A stretch of DNA of 64,000 nt from Candidatus Aramenus sp. CH1 (GTDB taxonomy: Archaea > Thermoproteota > Thermoprotei_A > Sulfolobales > Sulfolobaceae): contig JALBWU010000007.1 in NCBI GenBank assembly GCA_022678445.1, positions 139,501 to 203,500 on the forward strand, given 5' to 3'. Numbering within the stretch: the first letter of the stretch is position 1; each line of letters starts with the position of its first letter. A program made the translations under genes and the position numbers. Below, in pieces: positions 21,488 through 30,411 of this stretch. The notes beneath the pieces were generated by a model. It was not told the DNA's origin. It worked only from the letters and a program-made list of their open reading frames with translations, and made no database searches.

Positions 21488-22234
21488 ATGCCCAGATATC
21501 TGGAAGGGTGGCTCAAGGAGGTCGTGGAAAACGCTCTTAGGAGGCCATACGTAGATGCCAAGAGGAAGAGGCCGATTTTCCCCTTATATAACGCCATCCT
21601 CAGGACTAAGGAGAGCGGAAGGAACGCTATTATAGCCGAGTACAAGACTAGGTCTCCCTCTGGTTTTAAGGCCGAGAGGGATCCAATAGAGTACGCTAAG
21701 TTCATGGAGGCTAACGGAGCCACCGCCCTTAGCGTTTTGACGGAGGACAAATTCTTCGGGGGCTCATACTCCACTTTAATTAGGATAGCCGACGAGGTTA
21801 GCATACCCGTGTTGATGAAGGACTTCGTGGTAACTGAAAGTCAAATAGACACAGCCTACAACATAGGGGCAGACTCAGTCCTTCTAATTGTGAGGATCTT
21901 GACGCAGAGAGAACTGACCAACCTAATAGAGTACTCTAGGACTTACAAGATGGAGCCCCTCGTGGAGGTACACAACGAGTATGAAGTAGAGATTGCGTTG
22001 GACAGTGGTGCCAAAATAATTGGCGTAAACTCTAGAGATCTCCAGAGCCTAAAGGTAGATATAGGGAGAGTTAAGAAGCTCTTGCAGTACATTCCAAACA
22101 AGATGATGAAGGTAGCGGAAAGCGGGATAGACAACAGGGAGACTATTAACGAGCTCAAAAAGGCTGGGGCGAACGCTTTCCTCATCGGTTCTGCCCTAAT
22201 GACGGATCCAGCTAAAATTAAAGACTTGGTTTAA
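21488..22234 (+). CDS. trpC: Indole-3-glycerol-phosphate synthase
   Basis: 248 aa, the length of the crystallised S. solfataricus enzyme, with the same start (MPRYLEGWL). It closes the indole ring from CdRP. Catalytic residues are visible in [12 protein letters not shown] (Lys), VLMKDFVV (Lys), the Glu of [10 protein letters not shown] and the Asn/Ser motif IGVNSRDL with VAESGI. Last biosynthetic gene of the operon; an aminotransferase gene follows after 13 bp. Confidence 0.95.
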   Translation: MPRYLEGWLKEVVENALRRPYVDAKRKRPIFPLYNAILRTKESGRNAIIAEYKTRSPSGFKAERDPIEYAKFMEANGATALSVLTEDKFFGGSYSTLIRIADEVSIPVLMKDFVVTESQIDTAYNIGADSVLLIVRILTQRELTNLIEYSRTYKMEPLVEVHNEYEVEIALDSGAKIIGVNSRDLQSLKVDIGRVKKLLQYIPNKMMKVAESGIDNRETINELKKAGANAFLIGSALMTDPAKIKDLV

Positions 22235-22247
22235 CGATTTTTCCCAA

Positions 22248-23450
22248 ATGATAACAGATTTCGCTAGTTCCTTGGGCAATCTAACGGGTGAATCAACCCT
22301 AGTTTACCAAGAAATAGCGAGGAAGGTGGAGAGGGAAAAGGGAATAAAGACCATAAACTTTGGCATAGGACAGCCAGACGTCAAGACCTTCCTTAGGATA
22401 AGGGAAGGGGCAAAGAGGGCGCTGGACGATGGGTTTACTGGCTACACCTCTGCGCTTGGAATAGACGAGCTAAGGCAAAAGATAGCCGATTACTTGTCCT
22501 CAAAGTACGGCGAAGTGAAGAAGGAGGAAGTTGCGATTACGCCAGGGGCTAAGACGGCCCTCTTCTTGACTTTCCTCCTTTACGTTAACCCCGGAGACGA
22601 AGTGATCTTGCCAGACCCGGGCTTCTACTCCTACGCAGAGGTGGTTAAATTACTAGGAGGCAAACCAGTTTATGCAAAGATGAGCTTCTCGGAAAGCGAC
22701 GGCTTCTCGCTGAACGTTGAGGAACTGGAAAACTTGATCTCGAGAAAGACCAAAATGATAGTCCTCAACAACCCACACAACCCGACAGGCATGGTGTTCA
22801 AGCCCAGAGAGGTAATAAGGCTTCAGGAGATCGCCAGGGACAGGGGTATAATACTCCTATCGGACGAGATCTACGACTACTTCGTTTTTGAGGGAGAGAT
22901 GAGGAGCGTACTCCAGGATCCAGCATGGAGGGACTACGTAATATACGTCAACGGTTTCAGCAAGACCTTCAGTATGACTGGCTGGAGGCTTGGTTACGTA
23001 GTTGCCAGGAAGGAGGTCATACAGAAGGTTGGTATACTAGCTTCAAACATATACACGTGTGCCACCAGCTTCGCCCAGAGGGGGGCTCTGGAGGCGTTTA
23101 ACTCCTTTAGCGACGTGGAGGAGATGATCAAGCTATTCAAGAGGAGGAGGGACGTGATGTATCAGGAGCTCAAAAAGATCAAGCAATTTAAGGTGTACAA
23201 GTCCTTGGGAACTTTCTACATGTTCCCTGAGGTGAGCGATCTGCTAAAGCAGTGGAACACTGACACAAAGGGCCTTTCGGTGAGGTTAATAGAGGAGGCT
23301 GGCGTCATCACAATACCTGGAGAGGTGTTTCCTCTAGAAGTCGGAAAGAGGTTCTTGAGGTTCAGCTTCTCCATAGACGAGGAGAAAATTAAAGAGGGCG
23401 TAAACAGGATAAAGGAGATAATAGAGACTGATGAGAAAAAAGGATCATGA
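22248..23450 (+). CDS. aspC: Aspartate aminotransferase, class I
   Basis: 400 aa. It is close to the biochemically characterised S. solfataricus aspartate aminotransferase (similar N-terminus with [12 protein letters not shown] and INFGIGQPD). The PLP lysine is in [16 protein letters not shown], with NNPHNPTG and the C-terminal FLRFSFS arginine. It lies 13 bp after trpC and could be read through from the trp promoter, supplying aspartate, which also feeds the thrC operon pathway. The 3' end overlaps the convergent valS gene by 6 bp and a candidate guide RNA. Confidence 0.93.
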   Translation: MITDFASSLGNLTGESTLVYQEIARKVEREKGIKTINFGIGQPDVKTFLRIREGAKRALDDGFTGYTSALGIDELRQKIADYLSSKYGEVKKEEVAITPGAKTALFLTFLLYVNPGDEVILPDPGFYSYAEVVKLLGGKPVYAKMSFSESDGFSLNVEELENLISRKTKMIVLNNPHNPTGMVFKPREVIRLQEIARDRGIILLSDEIYDYFVFEGEMRSVLQDPAWRDYVIYVNGFSKTFSMTGWRLGYVVARKEVIQKVGILASNIYTCATSFAQRGALEAFNSFSDVEEMIKLFKRRRDVMYQELKKIKQFKVYKSLGTFYMFPEVSDLLKQWNTDTKGLSVRLIEEAGVITIPGEVFPLEVGKRFLRFSFSIDEEKIKEGVNRIKEIIETDEKKGS

Positions 23451-23486
23451 CTGGTGATTGGAACTCCCATGGTCTGACTTCTCTAT
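23421..23486 (+). ncRNA. Candidate C/D-box guide sRNA in the aspC/valS convergent overlap
   Basis: All elements have standard spacing: C box CTGATGA (23428-23434), 12-nt guide GAAAAAAGGATC, D'-like ATGA (23447-23450), 3-nt spacer CTG, C'-like GTGATTG (23454-23460), 13-nt guide GAACTCCCATGGT, D box CTGA (23474-23477). A perfect 7-bp terminal stem, ATAGAGA (23421-23427) with TCTCTAT (23480-23486), encloses the C and D boxes. The segment spans the stop codons of both convergent genes. I cannot name the RNA targets from memory. The C of the C box replaces the usual purine. Confidence 0.5.
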
Positions 23487-25898
23487 TTCCACCTTCTCCT
23501 CTTGGGACTCCACGTACTGCAACTCTACTATCTTAAGGGTTCTTGTAAGATCTTCTTCCACTCTCCTTATTTTTTCCAAGAAATCCTTACTGCCGTAGAT
23601 CTTAGCCTTTATTGGCGCGTTCATAGCCAGCCTATTGGAGATCTTTGCGTTCCTGATCATAGAGGTGGCCCTCTTTAGGGTGTTGCCGACCTCTATGGCT
23701 TCTTCGTCCTCTTTTACGTCGTCCACCTTGGGAAGCTCCTCGAGCAGGATGCTTACCTTTTCTCCGTACATCCTCGAGTATATCTCCTCTGTTATGTGTG
23801 GGGCGATGGGGTGGAGGAGAATCAGTATGTCCTTCAGTATCCTCCTCAAGGTGTATATTGCTGATGGGTCGTCCTGGAATAGCCTGTACTTTACCAGCTC
23901 GAGGTACTCGTCTGCAACTATCTCCCAGAAGTAGTTGTATAGCTCTTGGAGGATGACGTAAAATTCGAAGGAATCGTAAGCATTTATAGCCCTTTCCACG
24001 AACTTCTTGTGCTCCGCTAACACCCATCTGTCTATTATGTGGAGGGAGCTTGGCTTCTCCACCTTCCGACCGCTAATGAACGGGTAGGCCAACCTACTCG
24101 CGTTCCAGAGCTTTTGCAGGAATAGCTTCTTACTCCTAACCACTTCCCACTTGAACGGGAAGTCGTCCCCAATTGCTGCGTCTAAAAGCGCCATCCTGAT
24201 TGCGTCAGCCCCAAACTCGTCAATCCTATCCATTGGCGACACTACGTTACCCTTGCTCTTACTCATCCTAGTGCCGTCAGGGCCCAGGACTTGTCCGTTA
24301 ATTAGGACCTGCTTAAAGGGCACGTCTCCTGCTAGCGTTAGCGTTCTAAAGAACGTGTAGAACAGCCACGTCCTGATTATGTCAGTTCCCTGTAACCTCA
24401 GGGAAGCTGGGAAAGCCTTAGAGAACCTCTTTTTGTTACTATAAAACCCAGAAAGGTAAAGGACAGTTACGCTGGAGTCTATCCAGACGTCGGCTACGTC
24501 AGTTACGGGCTTTAAGGGCAGGCCACACTGGGGACACTTCTCCGCAGGAGGTTTAGCCTTAGTAGGGTCTATTGGCAGGTCTTCTTCCCTTGCAGGCACT
24601 AGGTGGTTGTTGTCGCAGTACCAGAAAGGTAACGGAGTGCCGTAGGCCCTCTGCCTACTTATGTTCCAGTCCCAGTCTAGGCTTCTAATCCAGTCCTCAA
24701 GGTAGTACGACATTCTCGGGGGCTTGAACTTCATCTTCTTAGACTCCTCGAGTAACTTATCCCTAAACGGCAACACCTCTATGTATACTTGTTTCTTTGT
24801 TAAGAACTCTATGGGCGACATACAGTCGCTCCTTTCCGTGTGTGCAAGTACCCTGTGCTTTATCTTCTCCACTTTCCTAACGAAGCCCTTTTCCTTGAGT
24901 ATTTCAACTATCTTCTTCCTGGCTTCCTCTACCTTGAGCCCGTCCACTATCCCAGTACCCTTCATTCTCCCCTTGTTGTCTATGAGCTCCGTAGAGGGCA
25001 AGTTGTACTTCAGTTTCCACTTTATGTCTTGAGGGTCTCCGTAAGTGCTTATCATGACAGCTCCAGTCCCAAAGTCCTTTTCCACCTCGCTGTCAGCTAT
25101 GATCTTAACCTCCTTGTTGAATAGGGGGACTATTGTCACTTTCCCCACAAGGTTCTTGTACCTCTCGTCGTCTGGGTGGACTGCGATTGCCTGCGTTGCC
25201 CCTATCAGTTCGGGCCTAGTGGTAGCTATCACTATCTCTCCCCCTTCTTTCAGGGGGAATCCCACGTAAACTAAGATGCCCTCCTTCTCTATGTATCCCA
25301 CTTCGCTCAAGGCCAGGGCCGTCTCGCACTTGGGGCACCAGTACACAGGCCCTTCCATCATCTTCACTAGCCCTTTACTGTACATGTCCAAGAGGCTCTT
25401 CTGGATCACCTTCCTGTACTCGGGGTCAAACGTCCTGTACTCAAACTGTTCCCAGTTCGGCCTATAGCCAAGCCTTATCATTGCCTTCTTCATTCTATCG
25501 ATCATGTCGTGAGTCCACTCTACGCACTTCTGTAGGAAAAGTTCCCTGTTCTCCTTTGGAATTCCCAGCCTATACTGGACCTTGAGTTCAGTGGGTAGCC
25601 CTTGTGTGTCCCAGCCCTGTGGTAAAAGAACGTTGTACCCCTGTAGCTTCTTGAACCTACCGATTGTGTCGGCTATTGTTACCCAGTACGCGTGTCCCAT
25701 GTGGAGCTCTCCGCTTGTGAACGGTGGGGGAGTGTCGATGAAGAACACGGGTTTGTTTGAGTCTTCGTCGAACTTGAAAACCTTCTCCCATACTTCCTGG
25801 CTTAACCAGAGGTTTTGCCACTTAGGCTCAATCTGTTTCGGTTCGTAATGTTTGGGCCACTCCTCCATCTTTTTGAGAACGTATTCTTGACTCAACAA
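23445..25898 (-). CDS. valS: Valyl-tRNA synthetase
   Basis: 817 aa. Class Ia synthetase: the HIGH motif is GELHMGHA near residue 62 and KMSKS is RMSKSKGN near 540, with the CP1 editing domain between ([20 protein letters not shown]). A four-cysteine zinc knuckle is at CPQCGLPL. The start TTG 25898 is preceded by a TATA-like TTTTAAAA about 30 bp upstream; an internal ATG at 25868 is an alternative. The C-terminus has a short coiled segment ending in Glu/Lys/Ser. Divergent from the flavoprotein gene at 25969. Confidence 0.95.
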   Translation of the reverse strand: MLSQEYVLKKMEEWPKHYEPKQIEPKWQNLWLSQEVWEKVFKFDEDSNKPVFFIDTPPPFTSGELHMGHAYWVTIADTIGRFKKLQGYNVLLPQGWDTQGLPTELKVQYRLGIPKENRELFLQKCVEWTHDMIDRMKKAMIRLGYRPNWEQFEYRTFDPEYRKVIQKSLLDMYSKGLVKMMEGPVYWCPKCETALALSEVGYIEKEGILVYVGFPLKEGGEIVIATTRPELIGATQAIAVHPDDERYKNLVGKVTIVPLFNKEVKIIADSEVEKDFGTGAVMISTYGDPQDIKWKLKYNLPSTELIDNKGRMKGTGIVDGLKVEEARKKIVEILKEKGFVRKVEKIKHRVLAHTERSDCMSPIEFLTKKQVYIEVLPFRDKLLEESKKMKFKPPRMSYYLEDWIRSLDWDWNISRQRAYGTPLPFWYCDNNHLVPAREEDLPIDPTKAKPPAEKCPQCGLPLKPVTDVADVWIDSSVTVLYLSGFYSNKKRFSKAFPASLRLQGTDIIRTWLFYTFFRTLTLAGDVPFKQVLINGQVLGPDGTRMSKSKGNVVSPMDRIDEFGADAIRMALLDAAIGDDFPFKWEVVRSKKLFLQKLWNASRLAYPFISGRKVEKPSSLHIIDRWVLAEHKKFVERAINAYDSFEFYVILQELYNYFWEIVADEYLELVKYRLFQDDPSAIYTLRRILKDILILLHPIAPHITEEIYSRMYGEKVSILLEELPKVDDVKEDEEAIEVGNTLKRATSMIRNAKISNRLAMNAPIKAKIYGSKDFLEKIRRVEEDLTRTLKIVELQYVESQEEKVEIEKSDHGSSNHQS

Positions 25899-25968
25899 TA
25901 ACTGGTCACCGCGTAATTAAGAGTTTTAAAACAAAGGTTCTTTTATACTTTACCTAAATATTCCTAAT

Positions 25969-26949
25969 ATGCAAATTGCGGTGATTGGCGGAGGAGTGGC
26001 CGGCTCCTACTTGTCCGTTCTCCTTCAGAGGTCCGGCCACGACGTCACTTTATTTGACTTGAAGGGTAAGTACTTTAAGCCATGTGGAGACGTCGTTCCC
26101 AACGTTTACGAGCCAAAGATACCTTGGAGGGTAAAGTTCAGGATAAAGAACTTTGCCTTCTACGTCGACGGGGAAAAGGTGTACGACGTGAACTATAGGC
26201 ATACAAAGTGGAACGTTATAGACAAGGCTGGATGGATAAACTCCATGATAGAAGAGGTGAGGAAGAAGGTAATCGGAAACATCAAAGTGAACAGCAAAGA
26301 CTTTGACCTCGTAGTGAAGGCTATGGGGCCTTACTTAATGGACAGGAAGGTAGTGTACACCACGAGGTCGATAATAAAGACTGAGGAGTTCGACGACGTG
26401 GCTGTCCTAGAGTTCGACACCAAGTACACAGGTTTCTACTGGATATTCCCAGACGAGGATGGGGTGTACAACGTAGGAGCGGGTTTCCTAGAGTACAAGA
26501 ACTCAAAGGAGTTGTTGTTCAACTACCTCAAGTCCAAGTTTAAGAAGTACGAGATTCTCGACACCAGGGGAGCGCCAATTACTGTGGATTTAGTTAAGGA
26601 AAAGGACTGGAGGATTGGCGAGGCCAGAGGGCTCGTCTTTCCCATGAGCGGGGAGGGAATTAGGCCTTCCGCGATATCAGCTGAAGAGGCTTTTAACGTA
26701 ATTGTCAAAGGAAAGGAGTTTAACGAAGCCCTAAACCAAGGGCTAAGGAAGCTGGAGAGGAGGATAGCTATCCAGTACTTGTTGCTAAGAACATATATAA
26801 ATTCAAATAACTATCTACGAAAGAAAATGCTCAAGACTTTCCTCTCCAACGGCGTTCTAGTGGACGCGTTTTTAGAGGACAAAATAGACCTAGAGGGCGT
26901 AGCGGAGTCCATGAGGGAGTTGAAGAATGGTTCAGCTATTATTAGATAA
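25969..26949 (+). CDS. FAD-dependent geranylgeranyl-reductase-family oxidoreductase
   Basis: 326 aa, shorter than canonical digeranylgeranylglycerophospholipid reductase (about 400-450). The FAD dinucleotide motif [17 protein letters not shown] opens the protein, a KPCGDVVP motif with the family cysteine follows, the membrane-lipid signature YWIFP is at about residue 163, and [14 protein letters not shown] binds FAD. Family members reduce double bonds of isoprenoid chains; lipid or quinone side chains are both possible here. Leaderless start: TATTTTATACTT is centred about 24 bp before the ATG. The next gene overlaps by 23 bp. Confidence 0.85.
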   Translation: MQIAVIGGGVAGSYLSVLLQRSGHDVTLFDLKGKYFKPCGDVVPNVYEPKIPWRVKFRIKNFAFYVDGEKVYDVNYRHTKWNVIDKAGWINSMIEEVRKKVIGNIKVNSKDFDLVVKAMGPYLMDRKVVYTTRSIIKTEEFDDVAVLEFDTKYTGFYWIFPDEDGVYNVGAGFLEYKNSKELLFNYLKSKFKKYEILDTRGAPITVDLVKEKDWRIGEARGLVFPMSGEGIRPSAISAEEAFNVIVKGKEFNEALNQGLRKLERRIAIQYLLLRTYINSNNYLRKKMLKTFLSNGVLVDAFLEDKIDLEGVAESMRELKNGSAIIR

Positions 26950-27304
26950 CTCGAAGAGTAGGTCGGGAAAACATGTGATGAGGACAGTGCTCTTTAAGAT
27001 AGACGGAGTTATTGAGGAGGTAACGTCAACGGGAATCGAAGTAACGCCAACGTATAAGGTAGGGAAGGCATTCATGGTCGACCTACCCTCAAAGGGGATC
27101 TTCGTTTACGTTATACTGATAAGGAACGTTTACAACAGGGTAAGGGGGAAGATCCTTGTGATAAAGGACGGGAACCCGGTGCTCGTGCTGAACTATAGGA
27201 AACTGAAGATAAAGAGGGTAAATGGAGATCCTTCCTTCTACGAGTATGTTAAGAAGGTAATAGAGCAAACTAAAATACCCGTAAAGAGGGTAAACTTGAA
27301 ATGA
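26927..27304 (+). CDS. Hypothetical protein, 125 aa
   Basis: A basic, mostly beta protein ([36 protein letters not shown]) without Cys or membrane segment. It starts inside the end of the flavoprotein gene (23 bp) and its stop overlaps the start of the next gene by 4 bp (ATGA), so the three form one coupled operon. No family with known function is recognised. The basic C-terminus ([19 protein letters not shown]) would suit nucleic-acid or membrane-surface binding; that is inference. Confidence 0.75.
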   Translation: MVQLLLDNSKSRSGKHVMRTVLFKIDGVIEEVTSTGIEVTPTYKVGKAFMVDLPSKGIFVYVILIRNVYNRVRGKILVIKDGNPVLVLNYRKLKIKRVNGDPSFYEYVKKVIEQTKIPVKRVNLK

Positions 27305-27618
27305 CGTCTAACTTCTCCGTAAGTTTATACGTTCTGACTGAACCTCAGAGAACTAGGGAAGTGTTCTTAGGGCTAGACAAAATGCTGAGCGACATGTGCA
27401 AGCCCATTAGGATTGGCGCCTCGTACATATGTTCGCCCTCAGATGACGTGCTAGTCTCAGTTTTTCTGAACGACGACGTTAAACGCTTTGCCATGGTAAT
27501 AAAGGTTGAGGGCAAGAACGCGAGCGAGCTAGTAGACGTTGTATCTAAGATAAACGAGAAACTGAAGGAAATGGGAGTTCACGCCAGTTTACTTAGCTCT
27601 TTTAAAAGCTCCCTATAG
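27301..27618 (+). CDS. Hypothetical protein, 105 aa
   Basis: Starts in the ATGA overlap with the previous gene. A predicted alpha/beta protein with two cysteines close together (DMCKPIRIGASYIC). The pattern of a beta-rich half followed by a long amphipathic helix (NASELVDVVSKINEKLKEMG) resembles small ferredoxin-like folds. No known function. Its last 40 bp overlap the convergent gene at 27579-27866, an unusually long tail-to-tail overlap. Confidence 0.7.
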   Translation: MTSNFSVSLYVLTEPQRTREVFLGLDKMLSDMCKPIRIGASYICSPSDDVLVSVFLNDDVKRFAMVIKVEGKNASELVDVVSKINEKLKEMGVHASLLSSFKSSL

Positions 27619-27866
27619 GCGTCTTCAACGTTTTCGTCACTTATTTTTTCCACCTTAGCTATTGCGTTACAAATAAAGCTATATAGGCCGTTGCAAACCA
27701 CCACCCTTACAACCTTTCCGTACTTGAAGTCCACATTAACGTTAACGTAGTCTATCTTACTCTTTCCCTTCAACTTTCTAGTTACGATTTCGGTGTCAGC
27801 GTATAAAATGTCCTTGTCTAAAATGAGGAAAACCCTTTTGTTGTCTACCGAGTACCTTTTTATCAT
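27579..27866 (-). CDS. Hypothetical protein, 95 aa
   Basis: A small alpha/beta protein; the central hydrophobic part (VVRVVVCNGLYSFICNAIAKV) is followed by a charged helix. Translation starts 4 bp before the end of the zinc-ribbon gene (ATGA-type overlap), so the two are an operon. No family is recognised. Confidence 0.7.
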   Translation of the reverse strand: MIKRYSVDNKRVFLILDKDILYADTEIVTRKLKGKSKIDYVNVNVDFKYGKVVRVVVCNGLYSFICNAIAKVEKISDENVEDAYRELLKELSKLA

Positions 27867-28081
27867 ATTACAGGTACCAGTTCAGTTCCACAGTAGGGGC
27901 ATTTGCCCTTAAGTCCTCTCTTGTCAGCTTCGCAGAAGTAAGCCTTGTACTTCTTTTCGCACTTAGGGCACTTGTAAATTACGTCGACGCCTATTTTTAG
28001 CGACCTATTGCAAATCCTGCACTTTACAGTAAACCAACCCATGTGGCCGTAGGAGTTTATTCCTCTTGTCCTTATGCTCAT
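27863..28081 (-). CDS. Small zinc-ribbon protein, 72 aa
   Basis: Four zinc motifs: CRIC, CPKC, an FCEAD cysteine and CPYCG, spaced as two zinc ribbons, close to archaeal COG2888-like Zn-ribbon proteins of unknown role often linked to translation or RNA binding. I choose ATG 28081 (MSIRTRG); a TTG at 28093 would also be possible. A TATA-like GTATAAATAACA on the minus strand is centred near 28115, giving a very short leader. Confidence 0.75.
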   Translation of the reverse strand: MSIRTRGINSYGHMGWFTVKCRICNRSLKIGVDVIYKCPKCEKKYKAYFCEADKRGLKGKCPYCGTELVPVI

Positions 28082-28204
28082 GATTATCCACAACTTATGG
28101 ATACACTTGTTATTTATACTTTTCGCGTCATCTTCCTCGGTTTTACTCGTGTTATTATGCCAGAATTTTAATATGCGTTTTTCAATAATATAGAGTAGAT
28201 CTAA

Positions 28205-28708
28205 TTGAGCGTGCTCGCTGAGTATTATAGGCCAGAGTTGATTAAAGTAAACGACTTCATCTCCTTCATCTCTTTAGTTAAAGAAAAGGAGGAAAAGGTG
28301 TCCAATTCCTCTAGCTTGGAGGATAGCTTCGTCGAGGGAAAGGTCGTAGTGTTCAACGTCAAGGACGGTAGGGTCATAAACAGCAACCTAGACGTTACCT
28401 ACAAGTTCCCTTACCCCGTTTACGTCAACAAGGTTAGCGTGCCAAAGGAAATCGGCGAGACTGTGAAGTTTGACGACTTTCCAATAAACGTGGAAAACCC
28501 AGTGCTCGGAGTAAACGTGGACTTTTCCAAAGTCCCCTTCATAGTCGTTGAGACGTCCAACGGCTATAAAGTAATAACCAAGTCAGACGTGGAGGAAGTT
28601 AAACCAGTTAAGGAGAAGCCTAAAAAGGCAAAGGCTAAGAAGAAAAAGCGTGCTAAGAAGTCTGCTAAGAAACGCAAAATTAAGGGCAAGAGTTCTAGAA
28701 AGGGCTGA
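28205..28708 (+). CDS. Hypothetical protein with lysine-rich C-terminal tail
   Basis: 167 aa. Residues 1-130 are an alpha/beta domain without recognised family. Residues about 131-167 are a tail of almost only Lys, Arg, Ala and Ser (for example [16 protein letters not shown]), which would bind DNA or RNA. The start is TTG 28205, about 37 bp after a TATA-like TTTTAATATG; a GTG two codons later is possible. The tail coding region overlaps the first 59 bp of the Ogg glycosylase gene in another frame. Confidence 0.72.
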   Translation: MSVLAEYYRPELIKVNDFISFISLVKEKEEKVSNSSSLEDSFVEGKVVVFNVKDGRVINSNLDVTYKFPYPVYVNKVSVPKEIGETVKFDDFPINVENPVLGVNVDFSKVPFIVVETSNGYKVITKSDVEEVKPVKEKPKKAKAKKKKRAKKSAKKRKIKGKSSRKG

Positions 28709-29264
28709 GGAGTTTAAGTTAAACAACTTGGGTGGCGAAGACCTCTGGTTCAGGGAGCTAGTTTTCTGCATATTGACTGCCAATTCCTCCTTCGTTTCCG
28801 CCTACTATTCCCTTCAATCTTTGGGCGACAATATATACGTTGGCACAAGGGAGGAGATAGCTAAGGCGCTGAAGGAGAGCGGTTATAGGTTTTACAACTT
28901 GAAGTCAACTTACATAATCAAGAATAGGGAGCTCATTTACGGTAAACTGAAGAGAACCGTAAAGGAAATTGCCGACGTAGACCAGCTAAGGGCACGCGAG
29001 TTCCTGATTAACTTACATGGGATAGGGATGAAGGAGGCTAGCCACTTTCTGAGGAACGTTGGTTACTTTGACCTAGCCATAATTGACAGACATATCTTGA
29101 ATTTTATTCAAAATTACTTAGTTATAAGCAATAAACATTTGACAAAAACTAAGTATATTTATTTAGAATCAGTTTTAAGAGGAATCTCAGCTAATTTAGA
29201 TATTCAACTAGGTCTTCTTGATTTGTTCATATGGTTTAAAGAAACTAAAACGTTAGTAAAGTGA
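28650..29264 (+). CDS. ogg: 8-oxoguanine DNA glycosylase/AP lyase, archaeal Ogg2 type
   Basis: 204 aa, the short archaeal Ogg2 form. It removes 8-oxoguanine and cuts the strand. The helix-hairpin-helix is [19 protein letters not shown] with the catalytic Lys (MKEASHF), and the conserved Asp is in [13 protein letters not shown] 28650 starts inside the lysine-rich tail of the previous gene. The last about 60 codons are much richer in A+T than the rest of the gene and its neighbours (TTA, AAA, ATA codons), though the frame stays intact and the sequence still fits the family. Confidence 0.9.
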   Translation: MLRSLLRNAKLRARVLERAEEFKLNNLGGEDLWFRELVFCILTANSSFVSAYYSLQSLGDNIYVGTREEIAKALKESGYRFYNLKSTYIIKNRELIYGKLKRTVKEIADVDQLRAREFLINLHGIGMKEASHFLRNVGYFDLAIIDRHILNFIQNYLVISNKHLTKTKYIYLESVLRGISANLDIQLGLLDLFIWFKETKTLVK

Positions 29265-29267
29265 ATA

Positions 29268-29281
29268 AAAGTATATATACT
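29268..29281 (+). promoter_or_regulatory. Promoter of the serA leader transcript
   Basis: AAAAGTATATATACT is a consensus-like TATA/BRE centred near 29275. The predicted transcription start is near 29300, just before GAGGTAAAAATG. This leaves about 130 nt of 5' leader before serA, very long for this group of archaea, in which most genes here appear leaderless. Confidence 0.65.
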
Positions 29282-29309
29282 AGTAGTTGCACGAATATGT
29301 GAGGTAAAA

Positions 29310-29405
29310 ATGGACACAAAGGGACTAAACCTACATCTCGTAAAGTTAACCACGTTCAAGTTCATTCTGTCCTTTTCGTCAGTTTCCCTTTCATCATCAT
29401 GTTAA
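29310..29405 (+). CDS. Putative serine-codon-rich leader peptide upstream of serA, 31 aa
   Basis: ATG 29310 follows TGTGAGGT by 5 nt, a good match to the 16S anti-Shine-Dalgarno sequence. The 31-codon ORF starts MDTKGLNLHL and ends LSFSSVSLSSSC before TAA at 29403-29405. Seven of the last eleven codons are serine (TCC, TCG, TCA, TCC, TCA, TCA, TCA) and the last is cysteine, whose carbon skeleton comes from serine. The serA start is 28 bp beyond its stop. This is the arrangement of an amino-acid-sensing attenuator peptide: ribosome pausing at Ser codons would report charged tRNA-Ser. Translation and function are unproven; no intrinsic hairpin terminator is obvious, though the tract is rich in U and C. 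Confidence 0.55.
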   Translation: MDTKGLNLHLVKLTTFKFILSFSSVSLSSSC

Positions 29406-29420
29406 ACTAATTCTCGCGTT

Positions 29421-29429
29421 TGAGGTGAT
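29421..29429 (+). promoter_or_regulatory. Perfect Shine-Dalgarno site of serA
   Basis: TGAGGTGAT is fully complementary to the 3' end of Sulfolobus 16S rRNA (ATCACCTCA) and stands 4 nt before ATG 29434. It supports translation from a leadered mRNA, as expected if the leader ORF precedes serA on one transcript. Confidence 0.7.
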
Positions 29430-29433
29430 CTAA

Positions 29434-30411
29434 ATGGCAGAGACCATAAACTCCGTAAAATATAATTCTATAAATAGAGAAAACCTTAGGATCTTGATAA
29501 CAGACCCCATAGACAACTACATGTTAGATACATTGAAGAGCAATGGATTTAACGTCACCTACCTGCCCGACATAAAGAGAGAAGAACTACTGAAAGTTAT
29601 TGAAAACTATCACGTCATAGTGGTCAGGAGCAGAACCAAGGTAGATAAGGAGATCATAGAAAGAGGTAAGAACCTCAAGATAATCGCTAGGGCCGGGATA
29701 GGCCTGGACAACATTGACACTGACGAGGCAGATAAGAGGAACATAAAGGTCGTCTATGCTCCTGGTGCTTCCACCGATTCCGCGGCAGAGCTAACAATTG
29801 GGCTTATGATAGCAGCTGCTAGGAACATGTACACGTCCATGAGCCTGGCCAAATCTGGCATCTTCAAGAAGGTGTCCGGAGTGGAGTTAAGCGGCAAGAC
29901 AATAGGCATCATAGGGTTTGGTAGGATAGGAACAAAGGTAGCCCTAGTAGCTAAGGCAATGGGCATGAACGTTCTTGCCTACGACGTAGTTGACGTGAGG
30001 AAGAGGGCGGAAGAGATAGGAGCTAGGGCAGTAACTTTGGACGAGCTCTTGGCAAACTCCGACGTTATAAGCTTGCACGTCACTGTGGGAAAGGACGCTA
30101 AGCCTATTCTAAATAGGCAAGAGTTCGAGAAGATGAAGAATAACGTAATAATAGTGAACACTAGTAGGGCAGTCGCTATAGATGGACCTGCGTTGCTTGA
30201 ATACGTAAAGAAGGGCAAAGTGTTGGCATATGCTACTGACGTGTTGTGGAATGAGCCTCCTAAGGATGAATGGGAGTGGGAACTGCTAAAGCACGAGAGA
30301 GTAATAGTGACTACTCACATAGGGGCCCAAACTAAGGAAGCCCAGTATAGGGTAGCAGTAATTACGACCCAGAACTTGCTGAACGCCATCAAAGAGATAG
30401 GTGTAAAGTGA
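29434..30411 (+). CDS. serA: D-3-phosphoglycerate dehydrogenase
   Basis: 325 aa, the short form without C-terminal ACT or ASB regulatory domain, so allosteric serine feedback through an ACT domain is absent. First step of the phosphorylated serine pathway. NAD-binding [17 protein letters not shown] near residue 150, the Arg in [10 protein letters not shown], and the catalytic Glu/His ([19 protein letters not shown]) are visible. It ends directly before the aminotransferase gene (no gap). The leader peptide and strong Shine-Dalgarno site upstream suggest control at the mRNA level instead. Confidence 0.94.
   Translation: MAETINSVKYNSINRENLRILITDPIDNYMLDTLKSNGFNVTYLPDIKREELLKVIENYHVIVVRSRTKVDKEIIERGKNLKIIARAGIGLDNIDTDEADKRNIKVVYAPGASTDSAAELTIGLMIAAARNMYTSMSLAKSGIFKKVSGVELSGKTIGIIGFGRIGTKVALVAKAMGMNVLAYDVVDVRKRAEEIGARAVTLDELLANSDVISLHVTVGKDAKPILNRQEFEKMKNNVIIVNTSRAVAIDGPALLEYVKKGKVLAYATDVLWNEPPKDEWEWELLKHERVIVTTHIGAQTKEAQYRVAVITTQNLLNAIKEIGVK

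Noticed and set aside
29340-29402. Minus-strand C-box-like ATGATGA and CTGA inside the serA leader region, a possible antisense C/D sRNA
   Set aside because: A C box, 11 nt and one CTGA are present, but I find no acceptable C' and final D box and no terminal stem. It remains the main alternative explanation for the TCATCATCAT run that supplies three of the leader Ser codons, so it is recorded here.
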